From Planctomycetaceae bacterium (GTDB lineage: Bacteria; Planctomycetota; Planctomycetia; Planctomycetales; Planctomycetaceae): a DNA stretch of 48,796 bases. Within the stretch, counting starts at the first letter, position 1, and each line of letters opens with the position of its first letter. Below are positions 15,811 through 23,345 of this stretch, piece by piece. Made by a program: the position numbers and the translations under genes. Under the pieces are notes generated by a model that had not been told where the DNA came from, did not search any database, and worked only from the letters and a program-made list of their open reading frames with translations. The stretch covers positions 1 through 48,796 of the forward strand of contig JAKFUF010000202.1 in the NCBI GenBank assembly GCA_021732845.1, given 5' to 3'.

Positions 15811-16826
15811 ACATCGCGATGATTGGCTGTGGCTTGATCGGACAGAAGCGGGCCAAGGCGCTCGCCCCGTGCAAGGCCGTGCTCTGTGTCGATGTCGTGG
15901 CCGAACGGGCCGCCAAACTGGCCGCCATCATTGGAGCCGAACACAGCACCAACTGGCGCGACGCCGTCGACCGCAAAGACGTCGAGATGTTGATGGTCTC
16001 CGCCACGCACAACGTGCTGGCGGAAATCACGCTCGCTGCCGTGCGGGCGGGAAAACATGTGCTGGTCGAGAAGCCAGGCGCCTGCCGCGCGCATGAGATC
16101 GATCCGATTCTTGAAGCCTGTGACAAGACCGGGGCTTTGGTCCGTGTCGGCTTCAACCACCGCTATCATCCGGCGCTGCTGAAGGCCCGCGAGATTGTGG
16201 CCAGCGGCGAACTCGGCCCATTGATGTTTCTGCGCGGCCGCTACGGACATGGCGGGCGCGTCGGTTACGACCGCGAATGGCGGGCGAACCCCGAACTCTC
16301 CGGCGGCGGCGAACTGATCGACCAGGGTGTGCATCTGATCGATCTGGCTGGAATGTTTCTGGGAGAGTTCACGTCGGTGCAGGGCTTTGCCCATACCTAC
16401 TTTTGGGACATGCCAGTCGAAGACAACGGCTTCATGCTCCTCAAGACAGCGGCCAATCAAACCGCCTTCCTGCATGCAAGCTGCTCCGAGTGGAAGAACA
16501 CCTTCTCGCTGGAGATCTACGGCCGCGTCGGCAAGCTGGAGATCAACGGCCTGGGCGGCAGTTATGGTGTCGAGAAACTGACGCACTACAAGATGCTGCC
16601 AGAGATGGGTCCGCCAGAAACAACAAGTTGGGAATACCCCCGCGGCGACCGTTCGTGGGAATTGGAATTCCACGAGTTCCTGGAAGACATTCGCCTCAGG
16701 CGGACCCCTGCGGCCAGCATCCGTGACGCACAAAGGGCGCTGGCGGTTGTGGAAGAAATCTACCGCCAGTCGAACATCCTGCAGTCCACCAGCGCAATGA
16801 CGGTGAGCCACCGCCGCGCCGGTTAG
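15807..16826 (+). CDS. Gfo/Idh/MocA family oxidoreductase
   Basis: 339 residues from ATG 15807 (MNIAMIGCGLIGQKRAKAL), with AAAGGA upstream and an ATGA overlap with the SDR gene. The Rossmann fold is followed by GKHVLVEKPGACRAHE, whose EKP lysine is a catalytic hallmark, and by GGGELIDQGVHLIDL with the metal/substrate-site His of this family. These enzymes oxidise or reduce sugars and NDP-sugars using NAD(P). The TAG stop (16824-16826) lies at the very beginning of an interspersed palindromic element, so the present C-terminus may have been set by its insertion. Confidence 0.85.
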   Translation: MNIAMIGCGLIGQKRAKALAPCKAVLCVDVVAERAAKLAAIIGAEHSTNWRDAVDRKDVEMLMVSATHNVLAEITLAAVRAGKHVLVEKPGACRAHEIDPILEACDKTGALVRVGFNHRYHPALLKAREIVASGELGPLMFLRGRYGHGGRVGYDREWRANPELSGGGELIDQGVHLIDLAGMFLGEFTSVQGFAHTYFWDMPVEDNGFMLLKTAANQTAFLHASCSEWKNTFSLEIYGRVGKLEINGLGGSYGVEKLTHYKMLPEMGPPETTSWEYPRGDRSWELEFHEFLEDIRLRRTPAASIRDAQRALAVVEEIYRQSNILQSTSAMTVSHRRAG

Positions 16827-17015
16827 GATCGCGGCAAGAATTACGCTCGATTTTCGGCAAGAAGTACAGCCAATGAGCCGGAGGGCATTAGCCCCCGGTT
16901 GGGACAATCAGAAGACGCCAACGCCATGAACCGGACGCTAACGCGTTCCGGCTGATGAACCTGCTCTGAATCGAGAGCCCATTCAGAACCAACATGTTTT
17001 TGTTGACGCGATCCT
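16825..17015 (+). repeat. Interspersed palindromic element, copy C (near full length)
   Basis: Left end AGGATCGCGGCAAGAATTA, right end TTGTTGACGCGATCCT, which are imperfect inverted termini. Inside are CAGCCAATGAGCCGG, the core arm GGAGGGCATTAGCCCCCGG and the opposing arm GGACGCTAACGCGTTCCGG. The same outer and inner parts in the same order occur at 29275-29491 and, weaker, at 21876-22069. It fills most of the 262-bp gap between the Gfo and heptose-kinase genes. Confidence 0.75.
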
Positions 17016-17088
17016 TAGGCGACGACTTACATCAAGAATCAACTGCCGGCACGAGGCTGGCTGAGAATACTTCAAGGACGAGGTTGGC

Positions 17089-18072
17089 ATGATTATCACT
17101 CGCAGCCCATTGCGAATCTCGCTCGGCGGAGGCGGCACGGACCTGCCATCGTATTATCAGGAACACAGCGGGTTCTTGATCGCGGCCGCGATTGACAAGT
17201 ATGTCTACATCACCCTGCACCGGACGTTCGTGCAGGAGCTGATCATCAAGTATTCCAAGCTGGAACGCGTCAACGCCCTGGATGAGATCGAACATCCAAT
17301 CATTCGCGAAGCCCTGAAGCTGCTGGACACCGATTTCCGCCGTTTGGAAATCACGAGCATGGCCGACATCCCCTCGGGAACCGGCCTGGGCTCGTCAGGC
17401 AGCTTCACCACCGCGCTCCTGCGGGCGCTGCATGCCCTGAAAAAGAACCCGATTCAGACACGGGAACTGGCCGAGCAGGCGTGCCACATCGAACTCGACC
17501 GGTTGAAAGAACCGATTGGCAAGCAGGATCAGTATATCGCCGCGTTTGGCGGGCTGACCTGCTTCCGCTTCAACCCCAACGGGTATGTCGACGCCTCGCC
17601 GCTCAATATTTCGCAGGATGCGCTCTACACGCTGGAAGACAACCTGCTGTTGTTCTTTACGGGCTACTCCCGTTCCGCAGCCACGACGTTGAAGGAGCAG
17701 GACTCCAAGACCAAAAGCAACGACAAGGAGATGGTCAACAACCTGCACTTCGTCAAGGAACTGGGGCGCGAAAGCAAGGACGCCCTGGAATCCGGCGACC
17801 TGCGCAAGTTCGCCGAACTGATGAATGTTCACTGGGAGCACAAGAAGAAACGCTCCCAGAAGATGAGCAACGACCATATCGATGAGTGGTACCAGCTCGC
17901 GCTGCAGAATGGCGCCCTGGGCGGCAAGTTGATCGGTGCCGGCGGCGGCGGCTTCCTGATGTTCTACACCGAAGACCGCGTCCGCCTGCGGAAGGCGATG
18001 CACGAGGCGGGGCTGGAAGAAGTCCGGTTCCGGTTCGACTTCGAAGGGACCCGGGTGGTGAGCGCAGTGTGA
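17089..18072 (+). CDS. hddA: D-glycero-D-manno-heptose 7-phosphate kinase (GHMP family)
   Basis: 327 residues from ATG 17089 with GAGG upstream. ITRSPLRISLGGGGTDLPSY at the N-terminus is characteristic of HddA-like GHMP kinases. The ATP loop is DIPSGTGLGSSGS at ~93-105, and GGKLIGAGGGGFLMF at ~278-292 is GHMP motif 3. Length is normal. It phosphorylates heptose 7-phosphate at C1 to the alpha-1,7-bisphosphate in the GDP-heptose route. It opens a five-gene set with hddC, gmhA, gmhB and a transaldolase, which makes the assignment firmer than sequence alone. Related fucokinase-like GHMP enzymes are the main alternative. Confidence 0.87.
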   Translation: MIITRSPLRISLGGGGTDLPSYYQEHSGFLIAAAIDKYVYITLHRTFVQELIIKYSKLERVNALDEIEHPIIREALKLLDTDFRRLEITSMADIPSGTGLGSSGSFTTALLRALHALKKNPIQTRELAEQACHIELDRLKEPIGKQDQYIAAFGGLTCFRFNPNGYVDASPLNISQDALYTLEDNLLLFFTGYSRSAATTLKEQDSKTKSNDKEMVNNLHFVKELGRESKDALESGDLRKFAELMNVHWEHKKKRSQKMSNDHIDEWYQLALQNGALGGKLIGAGGGGFLMFYTEDRVRLRKAMHEAGLEEVRFRFDFEGTRVVSAV

Positions 18073-18080
18073 ATCAGAAA

Positions 18081-18117
18081 TGTCCCAATGACCAATGAAG
18101 CAATGACCAATGCGGTG
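18081..18117. repeat. CAATGACCAATG-type repeat, copy 1
   Basis: Two units of CAATGACCAATG separated by AAG, within the 88-bp gap between hddA and hddC. Related runs occur at 34706-34741 and 37573-37712. Confidence 0.6.
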
Positions 18118-18160
18118 GGATTCGTGACGTGTCCCTGACTGGATAGCCACAACAGCCATA

Positions 18161-18904
18161 ATGCCTAACCTCACTGCAAACTCAATCCTGCCCGTGGCCA
18201 TTCTCGCCGGCGGTCTGGCGACGCGGATGCGGCCGCATACGGAAAGAATCCCCAAGGCGCTGCTGGACCTGAACGGCGAGCCGTTCATTGCCCACCAGTT
18301 GCGGCTGCTGGTGGGACAGGGCGTGACGAATGTCGTGTTATGCACGGCGCACCTGGGCGAGATGATCGCCGATTATGTTGGGAACGGCCACCAGTTCGGC
18401 TGCCATGTCTGCTATTCACAGGACGGCGAAAAACTCATGGGGACCGCCGGCGCGCTGAAGCGGGCCTTGCCCATGTTGGGTGAAGCCTTCTTTGTCATGT
18501 ATGGCGACTCCTATCTGCCCTGCGATTTCTCCGCGATCCAGCAGACATTTCTGCAGTCGCGGCGGCAGGCACTGATGACCGTCTATAAGAACCAGGGCCT
18601 GTTCGACGCCAGCAATGTCGAATATGCGGACGGTGAAATTCGCGTGTATGACAAGAAACTGGTCTCGCCCAAATTGCAACATATCGATTATGGTCTGGAG
18701 TTGTTCCAGGCGCGTGCGTTTGACGCCGTCCCCAGCGACCAGCCGCAGGATCTGGCGTCACTGCTCCAGTCCCTTCTGACCCAGGGGCAACTGGCAAGTT
18801 ACGAAGTGCTGGAACGGTTCTACGAAATCGGTTCTCTCCAGGGATGGCAAGAGACGGCGGCGTATCTACAGACCCGCGTCACTCAGGAAAGGAAGCCCGC
18901 ATGA
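18161..18904 (+). CDS. hddC: Nucleotidyltransferase, D-glycero-D-manno-heptose 1-phosphate guanylyltransferase-like
   Basis: 247 residues from ATG 18161. The signature AILAGGLATRMRPHTERIPK is the NTP-transferase loop with its conserved Arg and Lys. FFVMYGDSYLPCD carries the metal-binding Asp, and HIDYGLELF follows. It is the length of HddC proteins and shorter than hexose pyrophosphorylases. It would join GTP to heptose 1-phosphate to give GDP-heptose. The stop overlaps gmhA by four bases. Context is strong; the guanylyl specificity is inferred, and other sugar-1-phosphate nucleotidyltransferases look similar. Confidence 0.8.
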   Translation: MPNLTANSILPVAILAGGLATRMRPHTERIPKALLDLNGEPFIAHQLRLLVGQGVTNVVLCTAHLGEMIADYVGNGHQFGCHVCYSQDGEKLMGTAGALKRALPMLGEAFFVMYGDSYLPCDFSAIQQTFLQSRRQALMTVYKNQGLFDASNVEYADGEIRVYDKKLVSPKLQHIDYGLELFQARAFDAVPSDQPQDLASLLQSLLTQGQLASYEVLERFYEIGSLQGWQETAAYLQTRVTQERKPA

Positions 18905-19503
18905 AGACGTTTACTGAACAATTTCTTGACGAAGCCGTCGAGGTCATTGAAAAGCTCGACCGCAATGCGATCGACAACCTGGTGGGACACCTGGCCAAGA
19001 CCCGCGCCCGCGGCGGCCGGCTGTTCATTCTGGGTGTCGGCGGCAGCGCGGCGAACGCCTCCCACGCCGTCAATGACTTCCGCAAGATTGTCGGCATCGA
19101 AACCTATGCCCCGACCGACAACGTCTCCGAGCTGACCGCCCGCACCAATGACGAAGGCTGGGAAACAGTCTTCGCCGCGTGGCTGCAGGGCAGCCGCCTC
19201 AAGGCCGATGACTGCCTGCTGATCTTCTCCGTCGGCGGCGGCAACGTCGAAAAGAATGTCAGCGCCAACCTGGTGGCGGCCCTCAAGTTCGCCAAGCGCG
19301 TGGGCTCCACGGTCCTCGGCATTGTCGGCCGCGATGGCGGCTACACGGCCCAGGTTGCCGACGCCTGCGTGATTGTCCCCACGGTCAATTCCCAGCACGT
19401 CACGCCCCACGCCGAAGCGTTCCAGGCGGTTGTCTGGCACCTGTGTGTCACGCACCCGGCGCTGAAAATGGTCCAAACCAAGTGGGAGGCGGCCGCCGCA
19501 TGA
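18901..19503 (+). CDS. gmhA: Sedoheptulose 7-phosphate isomerase (SIS domain)
   Basis: 200 residues from ATG 18901, with AAAGGAAG upstream and ATGA overlap with hddC. The SIS core shows LFILGVGGSAANASHAVNDF, matching the GGSA-SxH loop of GmhA. LLIFSVGGGNVEKNV replaces the usual SGNS-type loop. GIVGRDGGYTAQVAD and TPHAEAFQAVVWH correspond to the later active-site helix. It converts sedoheptulose 7-phosphate to D-glycero-D-manno-heptose 7-phosphate. The changed second loop is noteworthy, since SGxS is usual there. It overlaps gmhB by four bases. Confidence 0.82.
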   Translation: MKTFTEQFLDEAVEVIEKLDRNAIDNLVGHLAKTRARGGRLFILGVGGSAANASHAVNDFRKIVGIETYAPTDNVSELTARTNDEGWETVFAAWLQGSRLKADDCLLIFSVGGGNVEKNVSANLVAALKFAKRVGSTVLGIVGRDGGYTAQVADACVIVPTVNSQHVTPHAEAFQAVVWHLCVTHPALKMVQTKWEAAAA

Positions 19504-20090
19504 CCACCTCACTCCGTCCCTGCATATTTCTGGACCGGGATGGGGTGCTCAACCGGGCCGTCGTCCGCAATGGGAAGCCTTATCCTCCACAGACGCTGGA
19601 TGAACTCGAAATCATCCCCGAAGTCCCCGCCGCCCTCGCGGCGCTGCGGGCCGAGGGGTACCTGCTGATTGGCGCGACCAACCAGCCGGACGTGGCCCGC
19701 GGCAAGCAGCGGCGCGAAGTTGTGGAAGCGATCAACGCCCGCCTGATGGCCGAACTGCCCTTGGACAAGATCTACACCAGCTACGAAGACGGCGACTCGC
19801 CGCGGCGAAAACCGAACCCGGGGCTGCTGCTCGAAGCCGCTGAAGAATTCGGGGTGGACCTCTCCCGGAGCGTCATGATCGGCGACCGCTGGAAGGACAT
19901 CGAAGCCGGCCGCCGTGCCGGCTGCAAGACCGTGTTCATTGACTACCTGTATGACGAGCCGGCCCCTTGTCCGCCGGCGGATTTCTCGACGAACTCCTTT
20001 GTTGAAGCGGCCGCCTGGATCGTGCTGAGCGTTCAGGAGTCGTGTGTGTTGCCTCTGCCCATCTCGTTCAATCTCCGCGCCGCCGCGTGA
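19500..20090 (+). CDS. gmhB: HAD phosphatase, heptose 1,7-bisphosphate phosphatase-like
   Basis: 196 residues from ATG 19500, translationally coupled to gmhA. FLDRDGVLN is the HAD nucleophile motif (DxD), IGATNQPDVARG carries motif II, SPRRKPNPGLL carries the motif III Lys, and VMIGDRWKDIEAG is motif IV. The Cys/His zinc loop of enterobacterial GmhB is absent; the corresponding stretch is YTSYEDGDSPRRKPNPG. The role is removal of the C7 phosphate to give heptose 1-phosphate. Histidinol-phosphatase-like HADs are the alternative, but position within hddA-hddC-gmhA makes GmhB likely. Confidence 0.8.
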   Translation: MTTSLRPCIFLDRDGVLNRAVVRNGKPYPPQTLDELEIIPEVPAALAALRAEGYLLIGATNQPDVARGKQRREVVEAINARLMAELPLDKIYTSYEDGDSPRRKPNPGLLLEAAEEFGVDLSRSVMIGDRWKDIEAGRRAGCKTVFIDYLYDEPAPCPPADFSTNSFVEAAAWIVLSVQESCVLPLPISFNLRAAA

Positions 20091-20151
20091 CCCCGCGGCG
20101 GCCACGGCCCGCGTCTCCCGAATCCACTGGCCCATTCTTCTGGAACTCCTC

Positions 20152-20898
20152 ATGCCCTCTGTTGCCGACCTGAAAGTCAAGATCTTCGCCGATGGTGCCG
20201 ACAAAGCCGGCATGCTGGAAATGTACAAGAACCCCACCATCCAGGGTTTCACCACGAACCCCACGCTGATGCGGAAGGCGGGGATCGCCGACTACGAAAC
20301 GTTCGCCCACGATGTGCTGGCCGCGATTCCTGATCGCCCCATCTCCTTCGAAGTCTTCTCCGACGACATTGATGAGATGGAAGAACAGGCGCACCTCATC
20401 GCCTCCTGGGGCGACAATGTGTACGTCAAAATTCCGGTCACCAACACCAAGGGCGAGTCCACCGCCCCGCTGCTCAAGACGCTTTCCTTTGCCGGCGTGA
20501 AGCTCAACGTCACGGCCATTTTCACGCTCAAGCAGGTCCGCGAAACGTGCGACGCCCTGGCCGGCCGTGCTCCTGCCGTGGTCTCGGTCTTCGCCGGCCG
20601 CGTGGCTGACACGGGTGTCGATCCCGTGCCGCTGATGCGCACCGCCCGGTTCCTGGTCGACATGATCCCCAACACAGAACTGCTGTGGGCCAGCCCCCGC
20701 GAAGTGCTCAACATCTTCCAGGCCAGCGATGTTGGCTGCGACATCATCACGGTCACCAATGACGTGCTGAAGAAGCTGTCCAGCGTCGGCAAGGATCTGG
20801 AAGAGTTCTCGCTCGAGACCGTCCACATGTTCCGCGACGACTCGGTCAAGGCCGGCTTCACCCTGGACACCCGCCGCCACATCCGCCGCGCGGCCTGA
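20152..20898 (+). CDS. Transaldolase / fructose-6-phosphate aldolase family
   Basis: 248 residues from ATG 20152 (MPSVADLKVKIFADGAD). NPTIQGFTTNPTLMRKAG is the family's phosphate and active-site start, and NVYVKIPVT contains the Schiff-base lysine (residue 93). It is a compact single TIM barrel, as in the FSA/short transaldolase group. Lying last in the heptose operon, 61 bp after gmhB, it could form or exchange sedoheptulose 7-phosphate, the substrate of GmhA. This pairing is an inference from gene order. It is followed by a strong terminator. Confidence 0.83.
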   Translation: MPSVADLKVKIFADGADKAGMLEMYKNPTIQGFTTNPTLMRKAGIADYETFAHDVLAAIPDRPISFEVFSDDIDEMEEQAHLIASWGDNVYVKIPVTNTKGESTAPLLKTLSFAGVKLNVTAIFTLKQVRETCDALAGRAPAVVSVFAGRVADTGVDPVPLMRTARFLVDMIPNTELLWASPREVLNIFQASDVGCDIITVTNDVLKKLSSVGKDLEEFSLETVHMFRDDSVKAGFTLDTRRHIRRAA

Positions 20899-20926
20899 TC
20901 TTTTTCGGCCTTCCCACTAAGATGAG

Positions 20927-20957
20927 CGGTCATCGCCACTCCGGCGATGACCGTTTT
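20927..20957 (+). terminator. Rho-independent terminator of the heptose operon
   Basis: An 11-bp perfect stem CGGTCATCGCC / GGCGATGACCG with a 5-base loop ACTCC, followed by TTTTACTTT. It lies 28 bp after the transaldolase stop. Confidence 0.85.
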
Positions 20958-20995
20958 ACTTTGGCCCGCCAGTTGCGACGAGAGCCTGACACATC

Positions 20996-21877
20996 ATGAC
21001 CAAGGAACTGGTGATCGGCGCCTCAGGCCTGGTGGGCTCGTTTCTCATGGCGGATGGCGCGCAAAACGGCGCGGACATCCACGGGACGTACTGCCATCAT
21101 CCAAAGCCTGGCCTGCATCCGTTGGATTTGACGGACACCCGCGCCACCGCCGCGCTGCTCGACGAACTGCAGCCGGAAATCATCTACCTGCCAGCGGCGA
21201 ACCCCAATGTCGACTGGGTGGAGGAGCATCCCGAACAGTCGCGTCCAATCAACGTCGATGGCCCGCTGGCCTTGATTGGGCTGCTGCGAAATTCGTTCGC
21301 CAAGCTGGTCTATTACTCCACGGACTATGTGTTTGACGGCGAGTCCGGACCTTATCGAGAATCCGACACCCCCAATCCGCTGGGGGAGTATGCCCGGCAG
21401 AAGGTGGCCATCGAACAGGCGATCGCCGACCGTCTGAGCAACTGGCTGGTCCTCCGCGTCACCGTCGTCTATGGCTGGGAATCCCAGGGAAAAAATTTCG
21501 CCATTCGGGCTGTTCGTAATCTGCGCGAGGGCCGCACCCTGACGATCCCGAACGATCAGTACAACAACCCGTCCTACGCCCCGAACATCGCCACGGCGTC
21601 ACGGGTGCTGGCCAGTCAGGCCGCCACCGGAATCTTCCATCTGGCCGGTGCTGACGTGTGCCACCGGTTCGAATTTGCCCGGCAGATCGCCCGTGAATTT
21701 GGACTGCCGGAAGACCTGGTCCAGCCGGTCGACACGCCATCCCTGAAGCAGCGGACGCGGCGGCCATTGCGGGCGGGCATGATTGTCGAGAAGGCGCAGT
21801 CGCGGCTGCCGTTTGCCCTGCTGGGCTACCGGGAGGGACTGCGGACGATGCGTGCCGATGAGCCGAAGTCGACGTAG
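20996..21877 (+). CDS. RmlD-like SDR reductase (dTDP-4-dehydrorhamnose reductase family)
   Basis: 293 residues from ATG 20996. The short NAD(P) motif VIGASGLVGSFLM, IYLPAANPNVDWVEEHPEQS, LVYYSTDYVFDGESGPYRES and GEYARQKVAIE (catalytic Tyr-x3-Lys) match the RmlD branch closely; CNNPS-like DQYNNPSYAPNIA is the C-terminal substrate site. It reduces a 4-keto-6-deoxy NDP-sugar. It lies just after the heptose-operon terminator, and no rmlA, rmlB or rmlC is visible, so the substrate could be a GDP-heptose derivative rather than dTDP-rhamnose. The TAG stop (21875-21877) coincides with the start of a palindromic element. Confidence 0.82.
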   Translation: MTKELVIGASGLVGSFLMADGAQNGADIHGTYCHHPKPGLHPLDLTDTRATAALLDELQPEIIYLPAANPNVDWVEEHPEQSRPINVDGPLALIGLLRNSFAKLVYYSTDYVFDGESGPYRESDTPNPLGEYARQKVAIEQAIADRLSNWLVLRVTVVYGWESQGKNFAIRAVRNLREGRTLTIPNDQYNNPSYAPNIATASRVLASQAATGIFHLAGADVCHRFEFARQIAREFGLPEDLVQPVDTPSLKQRTRRPLRAGMIVEKAQSRLPFALLGYREGLRTMRADEPKST

Positions 21878-22069
21878 CAACTCGGCAAAAACAACTCTCG
21901 GTTTCGACACGTTCTTCAGCCAATGAGCCGGCACGCGTCAGCGTCCGGTTTGACGTTCCCAAGAACCGGACGCTAACTAACGCGTGCTAACGCGTGCCGG
22001 CTGATGGAACTGCCCCCATTGGGCGACCATCCCCAAAATCAAGATCACGATGATGATGCCGCGATCCCT
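21876..22069 (+). repeat. Interspersed palindromic element, copy D
   Basis: Begins AGCAACTCGGCAAAAACAA, a diverged left terminus. It then has CAGCCAATGAGCCGG, core arms GCGTCAGCGTCCGG and AACCGGACGCTAACTAACG, and ends near GATGCCGCGATCC. Its order of parts is the same as in copies at 16825 and 29275. Confidence 0.65.
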
Positions 22070-22094
22070 GGCAGCGCAGCGACAGGGCTGCCGT

Positions 22095-22598
22095 TTACCG
22101 GCGGACCTCTGTCTCGCGACCGACCACTCCGGGTACTCCCCCCAGCGCGGTTTGGAGTTCGCGTGCCAGTTGGTCGTTCTCCGCCTTCCGGCGCTCACGC
22201 TGCTTCGCCACCCAGCGCGGATCGACTTCCACATTCGCGATCTCTGTCACCAGCCAATTTCCATTCGGGTCGCGCTCCAGCGAGAACTCAGGCTGGACCG
22301 AATAGCCCAGCTCGCTCATGCGGACCTGGACCTTGGCCATGTCCGGCCAGGTTTCCAGCTTGACGATCCGATATTGAAGCCGGGGTGATGGTTCCCAGGC
22401 TTCGGTGGCTGAAGTGAGGGCGGGCGCGCAGTGCGGGTCGATGAGCTTGAGGGCTGCCTGTTGGTCGCCGGCCTTCAGGGCTTCCACAAAGGCGACAACC
22501 GCGCGACGCGGGGCGTATTGCAGCCAAACGTGGCGGCCGACAGGAAAGCCGACCGCGACCAGCGCCGCCGCTGCCATCAACCACCAGCGTGGGCGCAT
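22095..22598 (-). CDS. Membrane-anchored hypothetical protein
   Basis: 167 residues from ATG 22598 (MRPRWWLMAAAALVAVGF). An N-terminal hydrophobic helix preceded by Arg suggests a single anchor with the rest outside the cytoplasm. The following AFVEALKAGDQQAALKLIDP resembles the start of small NTF2/DUF4878-like domains, and the C-terminus is charged (KQRERRKAENDQLAREL). The start 45 bases upstream gives an unlikely extra tail. No family is recognised. It is encoded head-away from the glycan locus. Confidence 0.6.
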   Translation of the reverse strand: MRPRWWLMAAAALVAVGFPVGRHVWLQYAPRRAVVAFVEALKAGDQQAALKLIDPHCAPALTSATEAWEPSPRLQYRIVKLETWPDMAKVQVRMSELGYSVQPEFSLERDPNGNWLVTEIANVEVDPRWVAKQRERRKAENDQLARELQTALGGVPGVVGRETEVRR

Positions 22599-22709
22599 GT
22601 CCGGTTCCGATATTGGGACGGGGCAATTTTGCGTGGTTCCCATTCGCCGCCGTCGGGCCGGCGAAAGAACGAATGGCAGCCAGATCCAAAGAGGGGATGT
22701 CCGGGCGGC

Positions 22710-22931
22710 TCACGCGCCGGGGCGCATGTTCCAGTAGGTGGTGAGCACTTCGTAAAGATCGGGGGAGATGCGCACCTCGTCATCGGAGAAGTCGGCGAGC
22801 CACGCCCGCCGCGTGCGGGACGCGTCACTCAGAATCTGCGTGAGTTCCCCCAGTGACATGGTCACCTCGGGCTCGGGGCTCAAGGCGCGCACCGACTCTT
22901 CACCAGTGAACAACCGCAATCTTTGGCGCAT
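22710..22931 (-). CDS. Small conserved-looking hypothetical protein
   Basis: 73 residues from ATG 22931 (MRQRLRLFTGEESV); ATG 22946 would add five residues. It contains EVTMSLGELTQILSDASR and WLADFSDDEVRISPDLYE, an acidic, well-folded-looking pattern without signal peptide or Cys. The codon pattern is consistent with a real gene. Function unknown. It lies 111 bp upstream of the membrane-anchored protein on the same strand. Confidence 0.5.
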   Translation of the reverse strand: MRQRLRLFTGEESVRALSPEPEVTMSLGELTQILSDASRTRRAWLADFSDDEVRISPDLYEVLTTYWNMRPGA

Positions 22932-23345
22932 TGGGCATCGCTCCATGACGATTCGCCGAGCAGAAACTGCTCGCGGCCGACTCCGTCGGCCTGTCCAGAC
23001 CCGTGCTTCACTTTCCGGCGCGATTCTTGATCGAGAATCGCACGTTTAGGCTATCGACGGAGTCGGACGGGCGACTTGATCGAATTCACGGAAGATTCCC
23101 CGCACAACAAATTGCCGTAATACGCCTCGTTTTGCGCGTGAAAAAAGCAGTCCGGGTTGAACTCGACAGTTTGGAAAAAAACGTCTATAAGCCCGCCTCT
23201 CTCAAGCTATTCTCCCTTAAAATGATCAATCTTGCCGGGTTGGCCAGTCGGCCGGCCGGCGGGCGTCTCTGCAAGGGCGCTGGCGTTTCTGTCAGCCCTT
23301 TGCCTGGGCGCATTATCGGGCCATGCAACCGGAATCGGTGGGGCT
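22932..23345. other. Gene-free stretch with nested inverted repeats
   Basis: Between two divergent genes. It holds CCGACTCCGTCG at 22977-22988 opposed by CGACGGAGTCGG at 23055-23066. Between them is a small hairpin GCGATTCT-TGATCG-AGAATCGC at 23020-23041. The part after 23130 is AT-rich (GGAAAAAAACGTCTATAAG), probably holding the promoter of the TPR lipoprotein, but I cannot place a clear -35/-10 pair. Confidence 0.45.

Noticed and set aside
17003-17032. TTGACG with a weak -10 in front of hddA
   Set aside because: The TTGACG is part of the right terminus of the interspersed element and the -10 match is poor.
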